A DNA stretch of 64,000 bases from assembly GCF_036898095.1 (NCBI RefSeq), contig NC_090729.1:72123524-72187523 (forward strand), given 5' to 3'. Origin of the DNA: Palaemon carinicauda (Eukaryota; Arthropoda; Malacostraca; Decapoda; Palaemonidae). A model generated the notes under the pieces. It worked only from the letters and a program-made list of their open reading frames with translations, did no database searches and was not told the origin of the DNA. Position numbers and translations under genes: made by a program. Of this stretch, positions 43,470 through 54,189 are shown piece by piece; positions within the stretch are counted from its first letter, which is position 1; each line of letters starts with the position of its first letter.

Positions 43470-45344
43470 TTACGTCTCTTCAGACGGAGGTGTCTTTTCC
43501 TGGGACACCTCTTCAACTTCTTCCTGGGAAACTTCTTCAATTTCTTCCGAAGGCGTACTAGCAGGCGGAACTGGCTCTGTTTTGCGAGGCTGGAAGAACA
43601 TTGTGATCGGAAGTTGTTGCCGCTGCTTCTTTTTCCGATCTAAGAGCATCTTGTAGGGAGTCATTATGTCATCAACCTTGTTGCAGAATTGCATCGACCG
43701 AACCATATCCTCGTCCCACTCTTGCAACATTTCTTTCAACTCCTTTGCATGGTTGCAGGCCTTGGCAAGCCGTTCTAATGTTAAGCCCGTTTCTTCGACA
43801 TTTTCTTGGGTCTCTTCCTGGGTTTCACTTTCTTCTTCGCTTGCCGATTTCGTCAGGTCTTTGAGGTCTGCGTCAGTTAGGGGCTGGGAATGGCAGTCCA
43901 ACAACTCGTCGACGTCTTCAGTCGTCATGTCGCCAAACCCGTCACCTCCAATTATGGCAGCCAACTGCACAGATTTGCGTATTGCAGAGTGTTGGATTTC
44001 AGCAGGTGTAAATCCCTCGTCGTCGTAAACAATCTGGGGCCACAACTTCTTCCAGCTCGCATTCACAGTTGCAGGTTTCATCTCTTGAAGTGCCTTCTGA
44101 ATATTCTGCAGGCACGTGGCTATGGTGTACTGCCGCCAGTACGCCTTCAAGTTAAAATCTTCATCCTCATTATCTTGGGCAGCATCCACACACGCAACGA
44201 GGTCCGCCAAGGTGTTCTTCGTGTAGAGGGCCTTGAACGCCCTGATAACCCCCTGGTCCATCGGTTGAATTAATGACGTGGTGTTGGGTGGCAGGAACTC
44301 AACCTGAATGCCCTCATGCGACAGGTCAGTTGCGTGTCTACCAGCGTTATCCATAAGGAGAAGGATCTTGAATGGCAAGCCCTTCTCTAAGAGATATTTG
44401 CTGACTTGCGGGATAAAACACTGATGGAACCAGTTGGAGGTCAGCATCTTCGTAATCCATGCTTTTTGATTATGCATCCAGTACACGGGAAGGAGATTCT
44501 TATTTTTATTTTTCAAAGCGCGAGGATTTTTCGACTTATAAATAAGCCCCGGCTTTAGCAAAAATCCAGCAGCATTGCCACACATCACGAGGGTAACGCG
44601 ATCCTTGAATGCTTCAAAGCCAGAGGCTTTGGCTTCCTCTTTGAATAGGAAAGTTCGCGACGGCATTCTCTTCCAAAACAAGCCGGTCTCATCCATATTA
44701 AAGACTTGTTCTGGCTTGTGTCCACCTTCGGCGATAATATTCTTGAATGTCTGGTTCGCGTAAGTTTCAGCAGCGGCAGTGTCAGCCGAAGCAGCCTCGC
44801 CATGCAGGGAAACGCTTTTCAGAGCGAAGCGTTTCTGAAACTTCGCGAACCATCCTTTGCTGGCGGAAAAACGTTTCTGAGGCTGGGAATCAGTGGATGT
44901 CCCTGGTTGAGGATCATCTGCATCATCATCATCTTCAGCATGGTTGCCGTCGTCGTCTTGAGGTTCCTTTGCAGCAAAATTCTCATACAAGCTCAAAGCC
45001 TTTGTTCGGATGGTGTTCGTATCCAAGGCTATGTTCTTCCGGCAGTCGGCAATCCACACAGCTAAAGCACCTTCCATGCGTACGATCGTTTTATTACGCG
45101 TTGTAACGACTCGCTTCGCTGATCTGCTAAAGGTGATTGCAGCCGTCTTTCTAATGTTCGCCTCGTCCTTCTTGATATAGCGAACAGTAGATTCGTTGAT
45201 CCCAAAATGGCGCGCAGCGGACGCGTAACTTCTACCATCTTTTAACATATCGAGAAGCGTAACCTTCTCAGCAATCGTCATCATCCTTCGGTGGCGTTTA
45301 GGCTCACTACCAGCCTTAGTAGAAGCAGAACGCTTGGGAGCCAT
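43470..45344 (-). CDS. Tigger/pogo family transposase (CENP-B-like HTH, DDD)
   Basis: 624-aa frame with an ATG at 45344. Residues about 1-75 form a Psq/CENP-B-type helix-turn-helix (IAEKVTLLDML...YASAARHFGINESTVRYIKK). About 85-180 is the second HTH region of the CENP-B type, ending GWFAKFQKRFALKSVSLHGE. Catalytic acidic residues: D218 (FNMDETGL), D332 (LLLMDNAGRH) and D363 (QPMDQGVI), the 30-residue D-D spacing usual for pogo/Tigger. An acidic Glu-rich tail follows. Residues 577-584 (QLPITMFF) are a textbook PCNA-interacting (PIP) box; pogo transposase is known to bind PCNA. No stop or frameshift: the protein looks functional, although its terminal repeats are now 18.6 kb apart because of I and H. 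Confidence 0.93.
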   Translation of the reverse strand: MAPKRSASTKAGSEPKRHRRMMTIAEKVTLLDMLKDGRSYASAARHFGINESTVRYIKKDEANIRKTAAITFSRSAKRVVTTRNKTIVRMEGALAVWIADCRKNIALDTNTIRTKALSLYENFAAKEPQDDDGNHAEDDDDADDPQPGTSTDSQPQKRFSASKGWFAKFQKRFALKSVSLHGEAASADTAAAETYANQTFKNIIAEGGHKPEQVFNMDETGLFWKRMPSRTFLFKEEAKASGFEAFKDRVTLVMCGNAAGFLLKPGLIYKSKNPRALKNKNKNLLPVYWMHNQKAWITKMLTSNWFHQCFIPQVSKYLLEKGLPFKILLLMDNAGRHATDLSHEGIQVEFLPPNTTSLIQPMDQGVIRAFKALYTKNTLADLVACVDAAQDNEDEDFNLKAYWRQYTIATCLQNIQKALQEMKPATVNASWKKLWPQIVYDDEGFTPAEIQHSAIRKSVQLAAIIGGDGFGDMTTEDVDELLDCHSQPLTDADLKDLTKSASEEESETQEETQENVEETGLTLERLAKACNHAKELKEMLQEWDEDMVRSMQFCNKVDDIMTPYKMLLDRKKKQRQQLPITMFFQPRKTEPVPPASTPSEEIEEVSQEEVEEVSQEKTPPSEET

Positions 45345-45829
45345 TGTACAGTAGGATTTGACAAAAAGTTCAACTTAAAAAGGTCCCACACAGCACAGAT
45401 TAAACTTCACAAACGTAAGAACGTCTACTCAGCGATACGCGGGAACAGAGAGTGGACGACCCGGGCCCGCGAGAACCTAGATGCTGGAAGCTGGAGATGA
45501 TGGCAAAACACCAATCACAGGCTAGATAACCAAACTTGAGTTCTGATTCGTCATCTATCAGCGCTTGAACCAATCACAACCCGTCTTACAGTATATGATG
45601 CGTAGGTTACCAACTCATACAAGATACCCCGCGCATACCGTACGTACGTATTAATAATAATAATAATAAATAATGATAATAATACAGTACAGTACTGTAA
45701 TAATAATAATAATGATAATAATAATAACAATCATAATTTTATTAACAACAACAACAATAATAATAACAATAATAATAATAGCTTTACGTATGCTACAGTA
45801 TTTTATTCTTTTGTAGGATGTGTGTGTGT

Positions 45830-45908
<79 letters not shown>

Positions 45909-46287
45909 TTATTCGAAATGTGATTTTTGCAACAAAGAATATTATTGGATGCAGTACTGTACTACGTTCGTATACATACAAAAGATTCATGGAAAAGAAG
46001 CACATCCATTACATTTGTAGTACGTACAGTAGTAGCCATCAGCAGCCTTACACCATTCTAATATTGTATGACTGCATCTGATTTGCGTTTCATGTTCGAT
46101 TTAATTTTACTACGTACTGTATACAGTACTGAATTGTCGTATGATAATAATACAGTAATAATAATAATAATAATGATAATAATAATAACAATAATAATTT
46201 TATTAACAACAACAACAATAATAATAATAATAACAATAATAATACACGCAATAGCTTTACGTATGCTATTTTATTCTTTTGTAGGAT

Positions 46288-46366
<79 letters not shown>

Positions 46367-46794
46367 TTATTCGAAATGTGATTTTTGCAACAAAGAATAT
46401 TATTGGATGCAGTACTACGTACGTATTCTGTACATACAAAAGAATCATGGAAAAGATGCACATCCATTACATTTGTAGTATAGTAGCCATCAGCAGCCTT
46501 ACACCATTCTAATATGGTATGACTGCATCTGATTTGCGTTTCATGTTCGATTTAATTTTACTACGTACTGTACACAGTACTGTATTATCGTATGATCACA
46601 TTCTCTTTTCGTGTTTTATTTCTTTCTGTGCTGAATTATATATCATATGTAATGCAATGAATAATCAGTAAGAGCAGATATTACTGATGACAGTATTAAT
46701 GGAATTACAGGTAACAAAATATCGTATTTGAGGGTCTTCAGATTTCGCGGTATTTTCGAATTTTCCGGAACATCCGCGATATGTATATATAGGC
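45345..46794. repeat. Tigger 5' arm: TAA-type and CT microsatellites in a duplicated block
   Basis: Two copies of a block of about 460 bp: (TAA/AAT)n, GCTTTACGTATGCTA, TTTATTCTTTTGTAGGATGT, a long (CT)n tract (45833-45902; 46288-46360), then CGTACGCTTATTCGAAATGT through a CATCCATTACATTTGTAGTA segment. They differ mainly in repeat length, so the duplication is recent. 46730-46790 holds CGCGGTATTTTCGAATTTTC, part of the terminal region. The left end of H follows. Confidence 0.8.
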
Positions 46795-46806
46795 TTTTTG
46801 GGCTCA

Positions 46807-47154
46807 AGCCATGGCGTCCTGATGGAAGGTTCCTGTTTGGTAGCTTCCTTGGGTATAAGACTACTAAGATATTCCCAGAGAATTTAACCACAGGTTATCA
46901 CAGAATTCTAACTTCTGGAGCGAGTATCTCAAAGGTTTCCCTTTAAGACATCGTAATACAACAGGGGACACGCATGTCTGAACGTGCCACATAGCTATCT
47001 CCACCCCGAACAGAGTTAATGCTTCGGTGTGTAAGGGCTGAGAATAGCTGGGAGCCGTTCCACAGCTAATCTCACTCGTGGCTACTACTGATACTCGAGA
47101 CGTAAACAAACGGACGCCATTGCTCTAATGACGTCACGCGCGTCTTTATCCTTT
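46807..47154. repeat. H left inverted terminal repeat
   Basis: 348 bp, exact counterpart of 55149-55496. It contains TGACGTCA-like TGACGTCACGCGCG at about 47129 and the GGCGTCCTGATGGAAGG block. The open 81-codon frame inside (47109-46864) is a shadow of the repeat, not a gene. Confidence 0.93.
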
Positions 47155-49455
47155 GTTTAGTAGCTGCCCTACTTAGACGGATTTTCCCTTGTGTTATCTT
47201 TATCGCTTTGCATCTTCGCTATGTCGTTACCTTCAGCCTCGCCTTCTTCTGGAAAGTTGAGTACAAGGTTCCAGTATTGTTTAATTTAGCTCTGGCCGTA
47301 AAGTAAATATTATTTTGCGAAATAATTGATGTTTTGTGGCAGAGCTGTGCCTCTACCGGACCCGCCATTTTATGGCGTCGTTGTTGTTTTGCATGTCTTA
47401 TTTAGTTAGCCACAACAACGCTTCCGGCATTATATACTAATCGAATACATTAGTTTATTTAGTCTTCATAGCTAGGAACTTTTATATCGTGTTTAGACGC
47501 TTTTTATCGGTCATCGATTGACCTCATACCAGTCGGCTACTATAGCCCCCAGGCCAGGAGCCTACATACAAGTGTTCATGCATGATTTATTAGTGATCCT
47601 AGACTAAGTTATGAAGATAGTGGCATTATTATTTTACAATACTTTTGACAGTGATGCAAATGTTTTCGCCTTCAGGGACCATATAGGGGATAGGCTAGTC
47701 AGTGATTCTTTCTAGCCTAACCTAACCTTAGGACCCCTATATGCTTCCTTCATCCCCTGCCTTGGCATTCCCTCTATTTAGCCTTGATCCCTTTTCTGAG
47801 TAAAGGGATTAATTGTCTAATAGAGTATATATCGCCTCTCGGTCCTCCCTAAAGGAATGAACCCCCTTTAGGATTGCGTCTGAGAGTGAGGTTAGGCTAG
47901 CCTACCTCTATGGCTAGGATAGTCTATGACTTTCCTGCGATAGCGATATGTCTTCTTCCTTGCCTAGTTCAGGACTTTTAGCCCTGTTCTAGGTCGGGTT
48001 AGGAAGGTTTCTCTGTTCCACGCTGAAACTGTACTCTTGCACCGTTTTAGCTGATCAGCCTGATCTTAGGTTAGGGAGTGTGCTCCCTTCCCTTAGTGGC
48101 CGCTCTGGTACAGAAACCCTTCCTGGGAAGACCTCTCTCTTCTCCCTCCCCACCTATCTCTTGTATAGCCTAGCCTATGCTTAGGTTAGTTTATACTCAT
48201 CTGTCCCCTGTCCTACAACTCCTCCTTAGGGTGGATGAGTAGGGCTACCCGAGCTTCCCTGTGCAGTCCGCTCTGGTACATATACCTTCATAGTGTCCTA
48301 TAAGGTTAGTTACTAGTATAGTTCTGCATAGGGGAGTCTCCCCCCCTCCCCTCTTGGGTGTTCCCTAGCCCTCCCTTGGGCTACCTAGCTCCCGGTCCCT
48401 AGTGACCCCTGCTTATGGATGTTAGAGCCTGCCTCTATCATGGGTACACCCTCTCAGGGAGGGGGAGGGATGTCTGGAACCCTGACGGTACTTCCTGCAT
48501 CCCTTCCCCCCTCCCCCTGTCTCTCTATCTATCCGGGTGCCGGTCTCTTGCCGCCTCTACTGTCGGCAATACCTGCCTCCCTCTTGGTGACTTCCCTACC
48601 CTTGCCGCCAGCCCCCCGTGTACCGAGGGACTGCCGGCTGCCGCCGGCTACTACCGGCGGCTCTCCTACTCCTATCTAATCGTCCGCTTGCCGGTCGATC
48701 ACCGGAGTGCCGGCATATACTGCCGGCAACCCGATACTACCTGTACCATCCTTATCCCAGTCACCAACCTGGCATCCTCCGGCTGCCGGAGCCGCCGCTT
48801 CCTGCCGGCGTGCCGCCGTTGTGCCGGCGGCCGCCATCCTGGTATCTAACTGACTTTTGAAAATTGTCTGTTCTAATGCCAGAATCTATGCGGGAGCGAG
48901 CTCCGGCATGCCGGCGGCTTGCCGGATGCCCCAGAGGCGTCAAGAATACTTGCACCCCCTCACTGTAGCTATCATAAGACTAGGATAGCCCTACATAGCA
49001 AATAGATAAGCTGCTTTGCTTTTAAGATCAGTACCTAGTACTGCTCTATTAGTGATCATGCTGTCTCTTTGCATTCTTCTAAATTCCAGCATGCTATGTG
49101 CATCTTAGCACGGCTGGTTGCCAGAAGCAGTTACCTTTAATGAGGCCTTCTGGCTCTTAACTGGGAACCGAATGAATTCGATCCCAATCTTGTCCTTGGC
49201 TTTCCATGGAGTTCCAAAATAATGGGAATCCTAGGAAACTATATCCAATGATCTCGGTCATTTGGATTATCCCAGGACCAAGCTTATGGTAACCAGCCGG
49301 GCGAGATGCATGGAGCGTGTTCTCCTTTACTGTTTTCATTCTCTATGCATCACACCTTCTTTAAGTTAAAATTAATGATTAATATTAACTTAGTTTAAGA
49401 GCCATTCTTATGACTCCCCCATACTCATTTTCTCTTTCTTCCACAGGAGGAGCAG
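47155..49455 (+). other. H 5' leader with CCGG-rich tract and strong splice acceptor
   Basis: About 2.3 kb between the terminal repeat and the gag ATG. A short frame starts at 47221 (MSLPSASPSSGKLST) with donor-like AAG/GTTCC at 47267. At 49422-49446 a pyrimidine-rich CATTTTCTCTTTCTTCCACAG directly precedes GAGGAGCAGATG, the gag start region. The leader is therefore probably an intron, although the obvious upstream exon does not keep frame with the ATG. 48600-48930 is GC-rich with many GCCGGC/TGCCGGCA palindromes. No other coding signal. Confidence 0.5.
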
Positions 49456-51385
49456 ATGAAGTGTGACTTCGCCTTCTGCGCTGTGAAACGCCCGCAGTTT
49501 TACGGGCATACGGCTTGCAGGACTCACGCCCCTTGTGCAGACAAGAAAGGGGATTTGAAGTTCTGGAATCCACTGGATTGTACGGTCTGCCAGGCCCACC
49601 TAGTTGAGGCCTTCCATAACCCTCCCTCAGCGGAGGTTAGAGACATTTCTCGTGAAAAGCTGCGCAAGTGGGTGCGTGGCTTTCAGAAAAATGCTACCGG
49701 ACCGTACCTGGCCACCGAAGAACTGAGGTCCCTGTTGTTCCCTAAGGCCTCCCCTGACTCAGTGGTTCCAAAAGAAGCAATCCCCACTGTCCAAATTACG
49801 GTGGAACCTGATGTGGTCATGGCTCAGTCCATGCATGAGTGTCGTTTAGATTCCGAGGATGATGAACAGATCTCTGACGTCTCGGAAGACACGGAGAAGA
49901 CGCTTATGGCTCAAGGAGCCGAAGAGGACGAAGACAAGGTGGAATACACCGAGTCGGAGCTTGGAGCTCCTCCCTCATCCATCCCTCCGCCTACTCCTAC
50001 ACCGACGGATGTGTCCATTCCGTCTACCTCCTCGACCCCGGATCCTTCTTCTTCTACCCAAGAACTGATCCGGCTGATTAGAGCTGTCATGGACGACAGA
50101 CTGAAGGAGAACCAGGAGTCCATCAGGTCAATGATTGGATCCAGAGAACCGAAGAAGATTTCGGTTAAGGATCTCCCAGCTTGCTCTCATGCCAACCCGT
50201 GGAGGTATGCAGAGCATATGGTTATTGCGACCGGCAGGATCTTTGTTAGTGACAAGATCGGCACGGTCCCGTTGGAAGATGTGGAGTTCTTCCCAAGCTT
50301 CGAGGCCTACCCGGACTGTTACGTCCGGCTTCGTTCCGAACCTGCCTCAAAGGAAGAGACCGAACCTAAAGAAGAGATAGTGTTCGATCTCGCAAAGGCC
50401 CAGGCTATGCTAGCCTCCGCATTTAAGAGCAGGGGCTTTACCTGCTCTAAGCTTCCTGCCTTGAGCAAGAAGCATCCTACATACGTCGCACCTGACACTG
50501 CGGTTCTTCCTTTCTTGGAAAAGGCCTTAGCTGCATGCCTTAAAGCGGCGGAAGAAGGAAAACCCTGCCCTGCACTGGAGGAGTGCAGACCCTTCTCCAT
50601 CGTGACCCCCCCTGACGCTCGACACTGGAAAGATGTTCAGCATACTTTCGTCGTGGGTAGGACGTCAGTTTAATGAAGACCTCCCTAAGCTCAATGATCA
50701 CCTCCTTCGCCGGGAACAAGACACGAAGGAGAGGCTTGCGGCATCTCTTTCTCATCAAGTCCAACTGGAAGTGATGGCCTGTGACACAAGAGTACCTGAT
50801 CACTACATGGTACTAGCCAAATCCCACTTACTTACAGTAATGAAGGACTTGTACCATTTCATAAAGGCTCGTAGAGCCTGTCGTGAATTCGTGTTTGTCG
50901 GTGCCACCGTGAAACACGAACCCCGGAGGCTGATTTCCTCCAACATCTGGGGAAAGCACCTGTTTCCTTCTGACCTTGTCAAGGAAATAACTGACAGAGC
51001 CGCCACGGAGAATAGGAACCTTCTCCACAAGTGGGGCATGTCCAGAAAAAGGAAACCCTCTCAGGACGATGGACCTCAGCCTAAGAGGAAACCACAAAAG
51101 CCAAAACCCCAGCAACGTCAGCAACGACGTCAGTTTCCGGGACCCGCTACCTCCCAAGTGGTTGCCCAACCACAGCAGACCTTTCAATTGGTCCCCCAAC
51201 CGGTGTTGTCACAGTCACCGGTCTTCACCCCTGCCTTTGAGCAACCATCCACTACCTTTCATGCCAAAGGTAGAGGCTCGTCCAGGGGTGCAAGCAGAGA
51301 CGCATCTCGTCGTCCCTCCAGAGGTAGAGGAGGAAAGGGAGCTAGCGGCCGAGGCAACAAGTCCTCGGGACACCAGAAGCAATGA
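49456..51385 (+). pseudogene. H gag (one frameshift near 50660)
   Basis: ATG at 49456. The N-terminal Cys/His-rich region (MKCDFAFCAVKRPQFYGHTA, CRTHAPC, CTVCQAHL) is likely zinc-binding but arranged differently from A/B gag. An acidic Pro/Ser/Thr-rich linker follows (about residues 130-200), then the core: NPWRYAEHMVIATGRIFV, LEDVEFFPSFEAYP, KAQAMLASAFKSRGF. Frame 1 ends at 50673. Frame 2 from about 50655 continues (QFNEDLPKLNDHL, RRACREFVFVGATVKHEP, NIWGKHLFPSDL, RNLLHKWGMSRKRK), with a Gln/Pro stretch and RG-rich tail ending at a TGA (51385). Element I has no break here, so this is a 1-nt lesion or, less likely, a programmed shift. Confidence 0.82.
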
Positions 51386-53150
51386 AGTGCTTCCGGTGGG
51401 AGGAAGACTCCGCCAATTCCAGGATCGTTGGACCTTCGATCCCTGGGCACACAGCATCATCAAGAACGGTCTAGGCTGGAGTTGGATGCAACCACCCCCA
51501 ATCTTCCAGCGGTTCTTTCAACAATCGACCCCCATTCTGGAAGAATATGTTCTAGACCTCTTGAACAAGAAGGTGATAAGGAAGGTAAAGTCCACCAGGT
51601 TCCAAGGGAGACTGTTTTGCGTTCCCAAGAAGGACTCAGACAAACTCAGAGTCATTCTGGACTTATCCCCCCTCAACAAGTTCATAGAGAACAACAAATT
51701 CAAGATGCTGACGCTTCAACAAATAAGGACCCTTCTGCCTCAAGGTTCCTACACGGTCTCTATAGACCTGGCGGATGCCTATTGGCACATTCCAATGAAC
51801 CATCACGCTTCCTCCTACCTAGGATTTCGACTCCAAAGGAAAAGCTACGCCTTCCGGGCCATGCCATTCGGCCTCAATGTGGCCCCTCGGATCTTCACAA
51901 AGCTGGCGGATGCCATAGTACAACAGCTCCGCCTAAGAAACGTCCAGGTGATGGCCTACCTCGACGACTGGCTAGTCTGGGCTCCATCGCCCGAAGAGTG
52001 TGCAAAGTCTTGCAACGAAGTTACCCAGTACCTAGAACACCTGGGATTCAAGATCAACGAGAAGAAATCTCGCCTCTCTCCAGCTCAGAAGTTTCAGTGG
52101 TTGGGAATCCACTGGAATCTTCAGTCACACCGCCTTTCCATCCCCCAAAAGAAAAGGAAGGAAATAGCAGGGTCTGTCAAGCGACTACTGAAATCCAAAC
52201 GCATTTCAAGACGACAGCAGGAACGAGTTCTAGGCTCTCTACAATTCGCCTCAGTGACAAACCCAGTGCTTCGCGCACAGCTAAAGGATGCCGCGGGAGT
52301 CTGGAGACGCTCGGCATCCATCGCTCGAAGAGACCTCAAGAGACGGCTTCCAAACAGACTTCGACGCCTCCTAAAGCCGTGGTCGGAAGCAAAGGCCCTG
52401 AAAAGGTCCATTCCTCTCCAACACCCTCCTCCATCACTCAACATCCACACGGATGCCTCACTGGAAGGCTGGGGAGGTCACTCCCACCTGAAACAAGCTC
52501 AAGGGACCTGGTCTCCACTATTCAAGACGTTCCACATAAACATCTTGGAGGCCATGGCGGTCCTTCTTACTCTGAAGAAGTTATCCCCGCCGCCCTCGAT
52601 CCACATCCGTCTAACCCTAGACAACTCGGTGGTAGTTCGTTGTCTCAATCGCCAAGGCTCAAGATCGCCCCAGATAAATCAGGTGCTTCTCCCAATCTTC
52701 CGTCTGGCGGAGAAGAAGAAGTGGCACCTGTCTGCAGTTCACCTACAAGGATTCCGCAATGTGACAGCGGATGCTCTATCTCGGACAAACCCGATAGAGT
52801 CGGAATGGTCTCTAGATCATTCTCCTTCATCTCTCATCAAGTCCCAGAACTTCAGATAGATCTCTTTGCAACGAGCGACAACAATCAACTTCCTCTGTAC
52901 GTAGCCCCGTACGAGGACCCCAAAGCAGAAGCGGTGGACGCCATGTCACTGGACTGGAACAGATGGTCCAAGATATACCTGTTCCCTCCCACCAACCTTC
53001 TGTTGAAAGTCCTCTCCAAACTGAGAACCTTCAAAGGGACAGCGGCCCTAGTGGCTCCCAAGTGGCCCCGGAGCAACTGGTACCCCCTGGTCCTGGAGCT
53101 GCAGCCCAAGCTGATCCCTCTCCCGGGCCCAGTTCTCTCTCAACAAGTAC
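51386..53150 (+). pseudogene. H pol: RT, RNase H, MT-like (one frameshift near 52840)
   Basis: +1 frame relative to gag. RT: LPVGGRLRQFQDRWTF, FQGRLFCVPKKDSDKLRVIL, DLADAYWHIPM, MPFGLNVAPRIF, YLDDWLVWAPS (YLDDW at 51957-51971), FQWLGIHWNL. RNase H: NIHTDASLEGWGG, FHINILEAMAVLL, LDNSVVVRCLN, NVTADALSRTNP. The frame closes at 52859, and the MT-like domain continues in frame 2 (LQIDLFATSDNNQLPLYVAP, DAMSLDWNRWSKIYLFPPT, APKWPRSNWY). One indel within the linker is the only defect. Confidence 0.9.
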
Positions 53151-54189
53151 AGAAGTCGACTGTCTTCGCTTCATCATCGAAAATCAAGGACCTTCATCTC
53201 ATGATTTTCTCTCCCTTGCCGCAAAGAAGAGGTTTGGGATCTCGAAGAAAAGTCTAGACTTCCTAGAGGAATACAAGACCGAATCCACGAGACGGCAATA
53301 TGAATCATCCTGGAGGAAATGGGTCTCCTTTGTCAAAGCAAAAAATCCTAAAGAAATCACCATTGATTTCTGTATGTCCTTCTTCATTCACCTTCATGGA
53401 CAAGGATTAGCAGCCAATACGATTTCAACCTGCAAATCGGCTTTGACTAGACCAATTCTATATGCTTTCCAAATTGATCTGTCCAACGACATCTTTAACA
53501 AATTACCAAAAGCATGTGCTCGCCTACGCCCAGCACCCCCTCCGAAACCGATCTCCTGGTCACTAGACAAGGTACTCCATTTCGCCTCTAACTTGGACAA
53601 TGATTCATGCCCCCTCAAGGATCTGACTCAGAAAGTTATATTTTTATTTGCTCTCGCCTCGGGAGCTCGAGTCAGCGAAATAGTGGCATTATCAAGAGAA
53701 GAGGGACACATCCTGTTTGCTGATTCAGGAGAAGTGACCCTCTCCCCTGATCCGACGTTTCTCGCTAAAAACGAATTACCCACCAAAAGATGGGGCCCTT
53801 GGAGAATATGCCCCCTGAAGGAGGATGTCTCTCTATGTCCAGTAGAGAGTCTCAAGGTCTATCTTCGCAGAACTTCGAACTTTGGTGGAGGCCAACTCTT
53901 CAAAGGAGAAACATCGGGCAGCGACCTGTCACTGAAACAATTAAGAGCGAAAATCACCTACTTCATTCGCAGAGCGGATCCGAACAGTACACCCGCTGGT
54001 CATGATCCTAGAAAAGTGGCATCGTCTCTGAACTTCTTTCAGAGCATGGACTTTGAGAGCTTTAAAAACTTTACGGGCTGGAAGTCCTCGCGAGTTTTCT
54101 TTAAACATTATGCGAAACAAGTGCACGAAGTCAAACATTTTGTGGTAGCCGCAGGTAGTGTTATGAAACCTGCACCTAACTCTGCGTAG
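52963..54189 (+). CDS. H tyrosine recombinase (408 codons, intact)
   Basis: ATG at 52963 inside the MT-like domain; the two frames overlap by about 200 nt. Core-binding region: ESTRRQYESSWRKWVSFVKA, NTISTCKSALTRPILYAF. Catalytic region: ALASGARVSEIVALS (Arg I), LAKNELPTKRWGPWRI, LCPVESLKVYLRRT, AGHDPRKVASSLNF (His-x2-Arg), FTGWKSSRVF (Trp), KHYAKQVHE (Tyr). All catalytic positions are present. With near-perfect terminal repeats, it could supply recombinase to related copies. Confidence 0.93.
   Translation: MVQDIPVPSHQPSVESPLQTENLQRDSGPSGSQVAPEQLVPPGPGAAAQADPSPGPSSLSTSTEVDCLRFIIENQGPSSHDFLSLAAKKRFGISKKSLDFLEEYKTESTRRQYESSWRKWVSFVKAKNPKEITIDFCMSFFIHLHGQGLAANTISTCKSALTRPILYAFQIDLSNDIFNKLPKACARLRPAPPPKPISWSLDKVLHFASNLDNDSCPLKDLTQKVIFLFALASGARVSEIVALSREEGHILFADSGEVTLSPDPTFLAKNELPTKRWGPWRICPLKEDVSLCPVESLKVYLRRTSNFGGGQLFKGETSGSDLSLKQLRAKITYFIRRADPNSTPAGHDPRKVASSLNFFQSMDFESFKNFTGWKSSRVFFKHYAKQVHEVKHFVVAAGSVMKPAPNSA

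Noticed and set aside
46864..47109. 81-codon frame, identical to one at 55194-55439
   Set aside because: It exists twice only because it lies in the two copies of H's inverted terminal repeat; no start context or domain.
48415..48955. Coding frames in the H leader GC-rich tract
   Set aside because: Open only because of CCG/GCC composition; not conserved in element I and with no domain.
50655..50675. Programmed frameshift in H gag
   Set aside because: Element I reads through the same region in one frame, and no slippery heptamer is evident, so a simple indel is preferred.
51428..52830. Independent gene in the second frame over H RT
   Set aside because: The translated sequence is Ser/Pro/Arg-rich without domains; it is treated as the overlapping gag/YR-type frame, and its status is raised as a finding instead.
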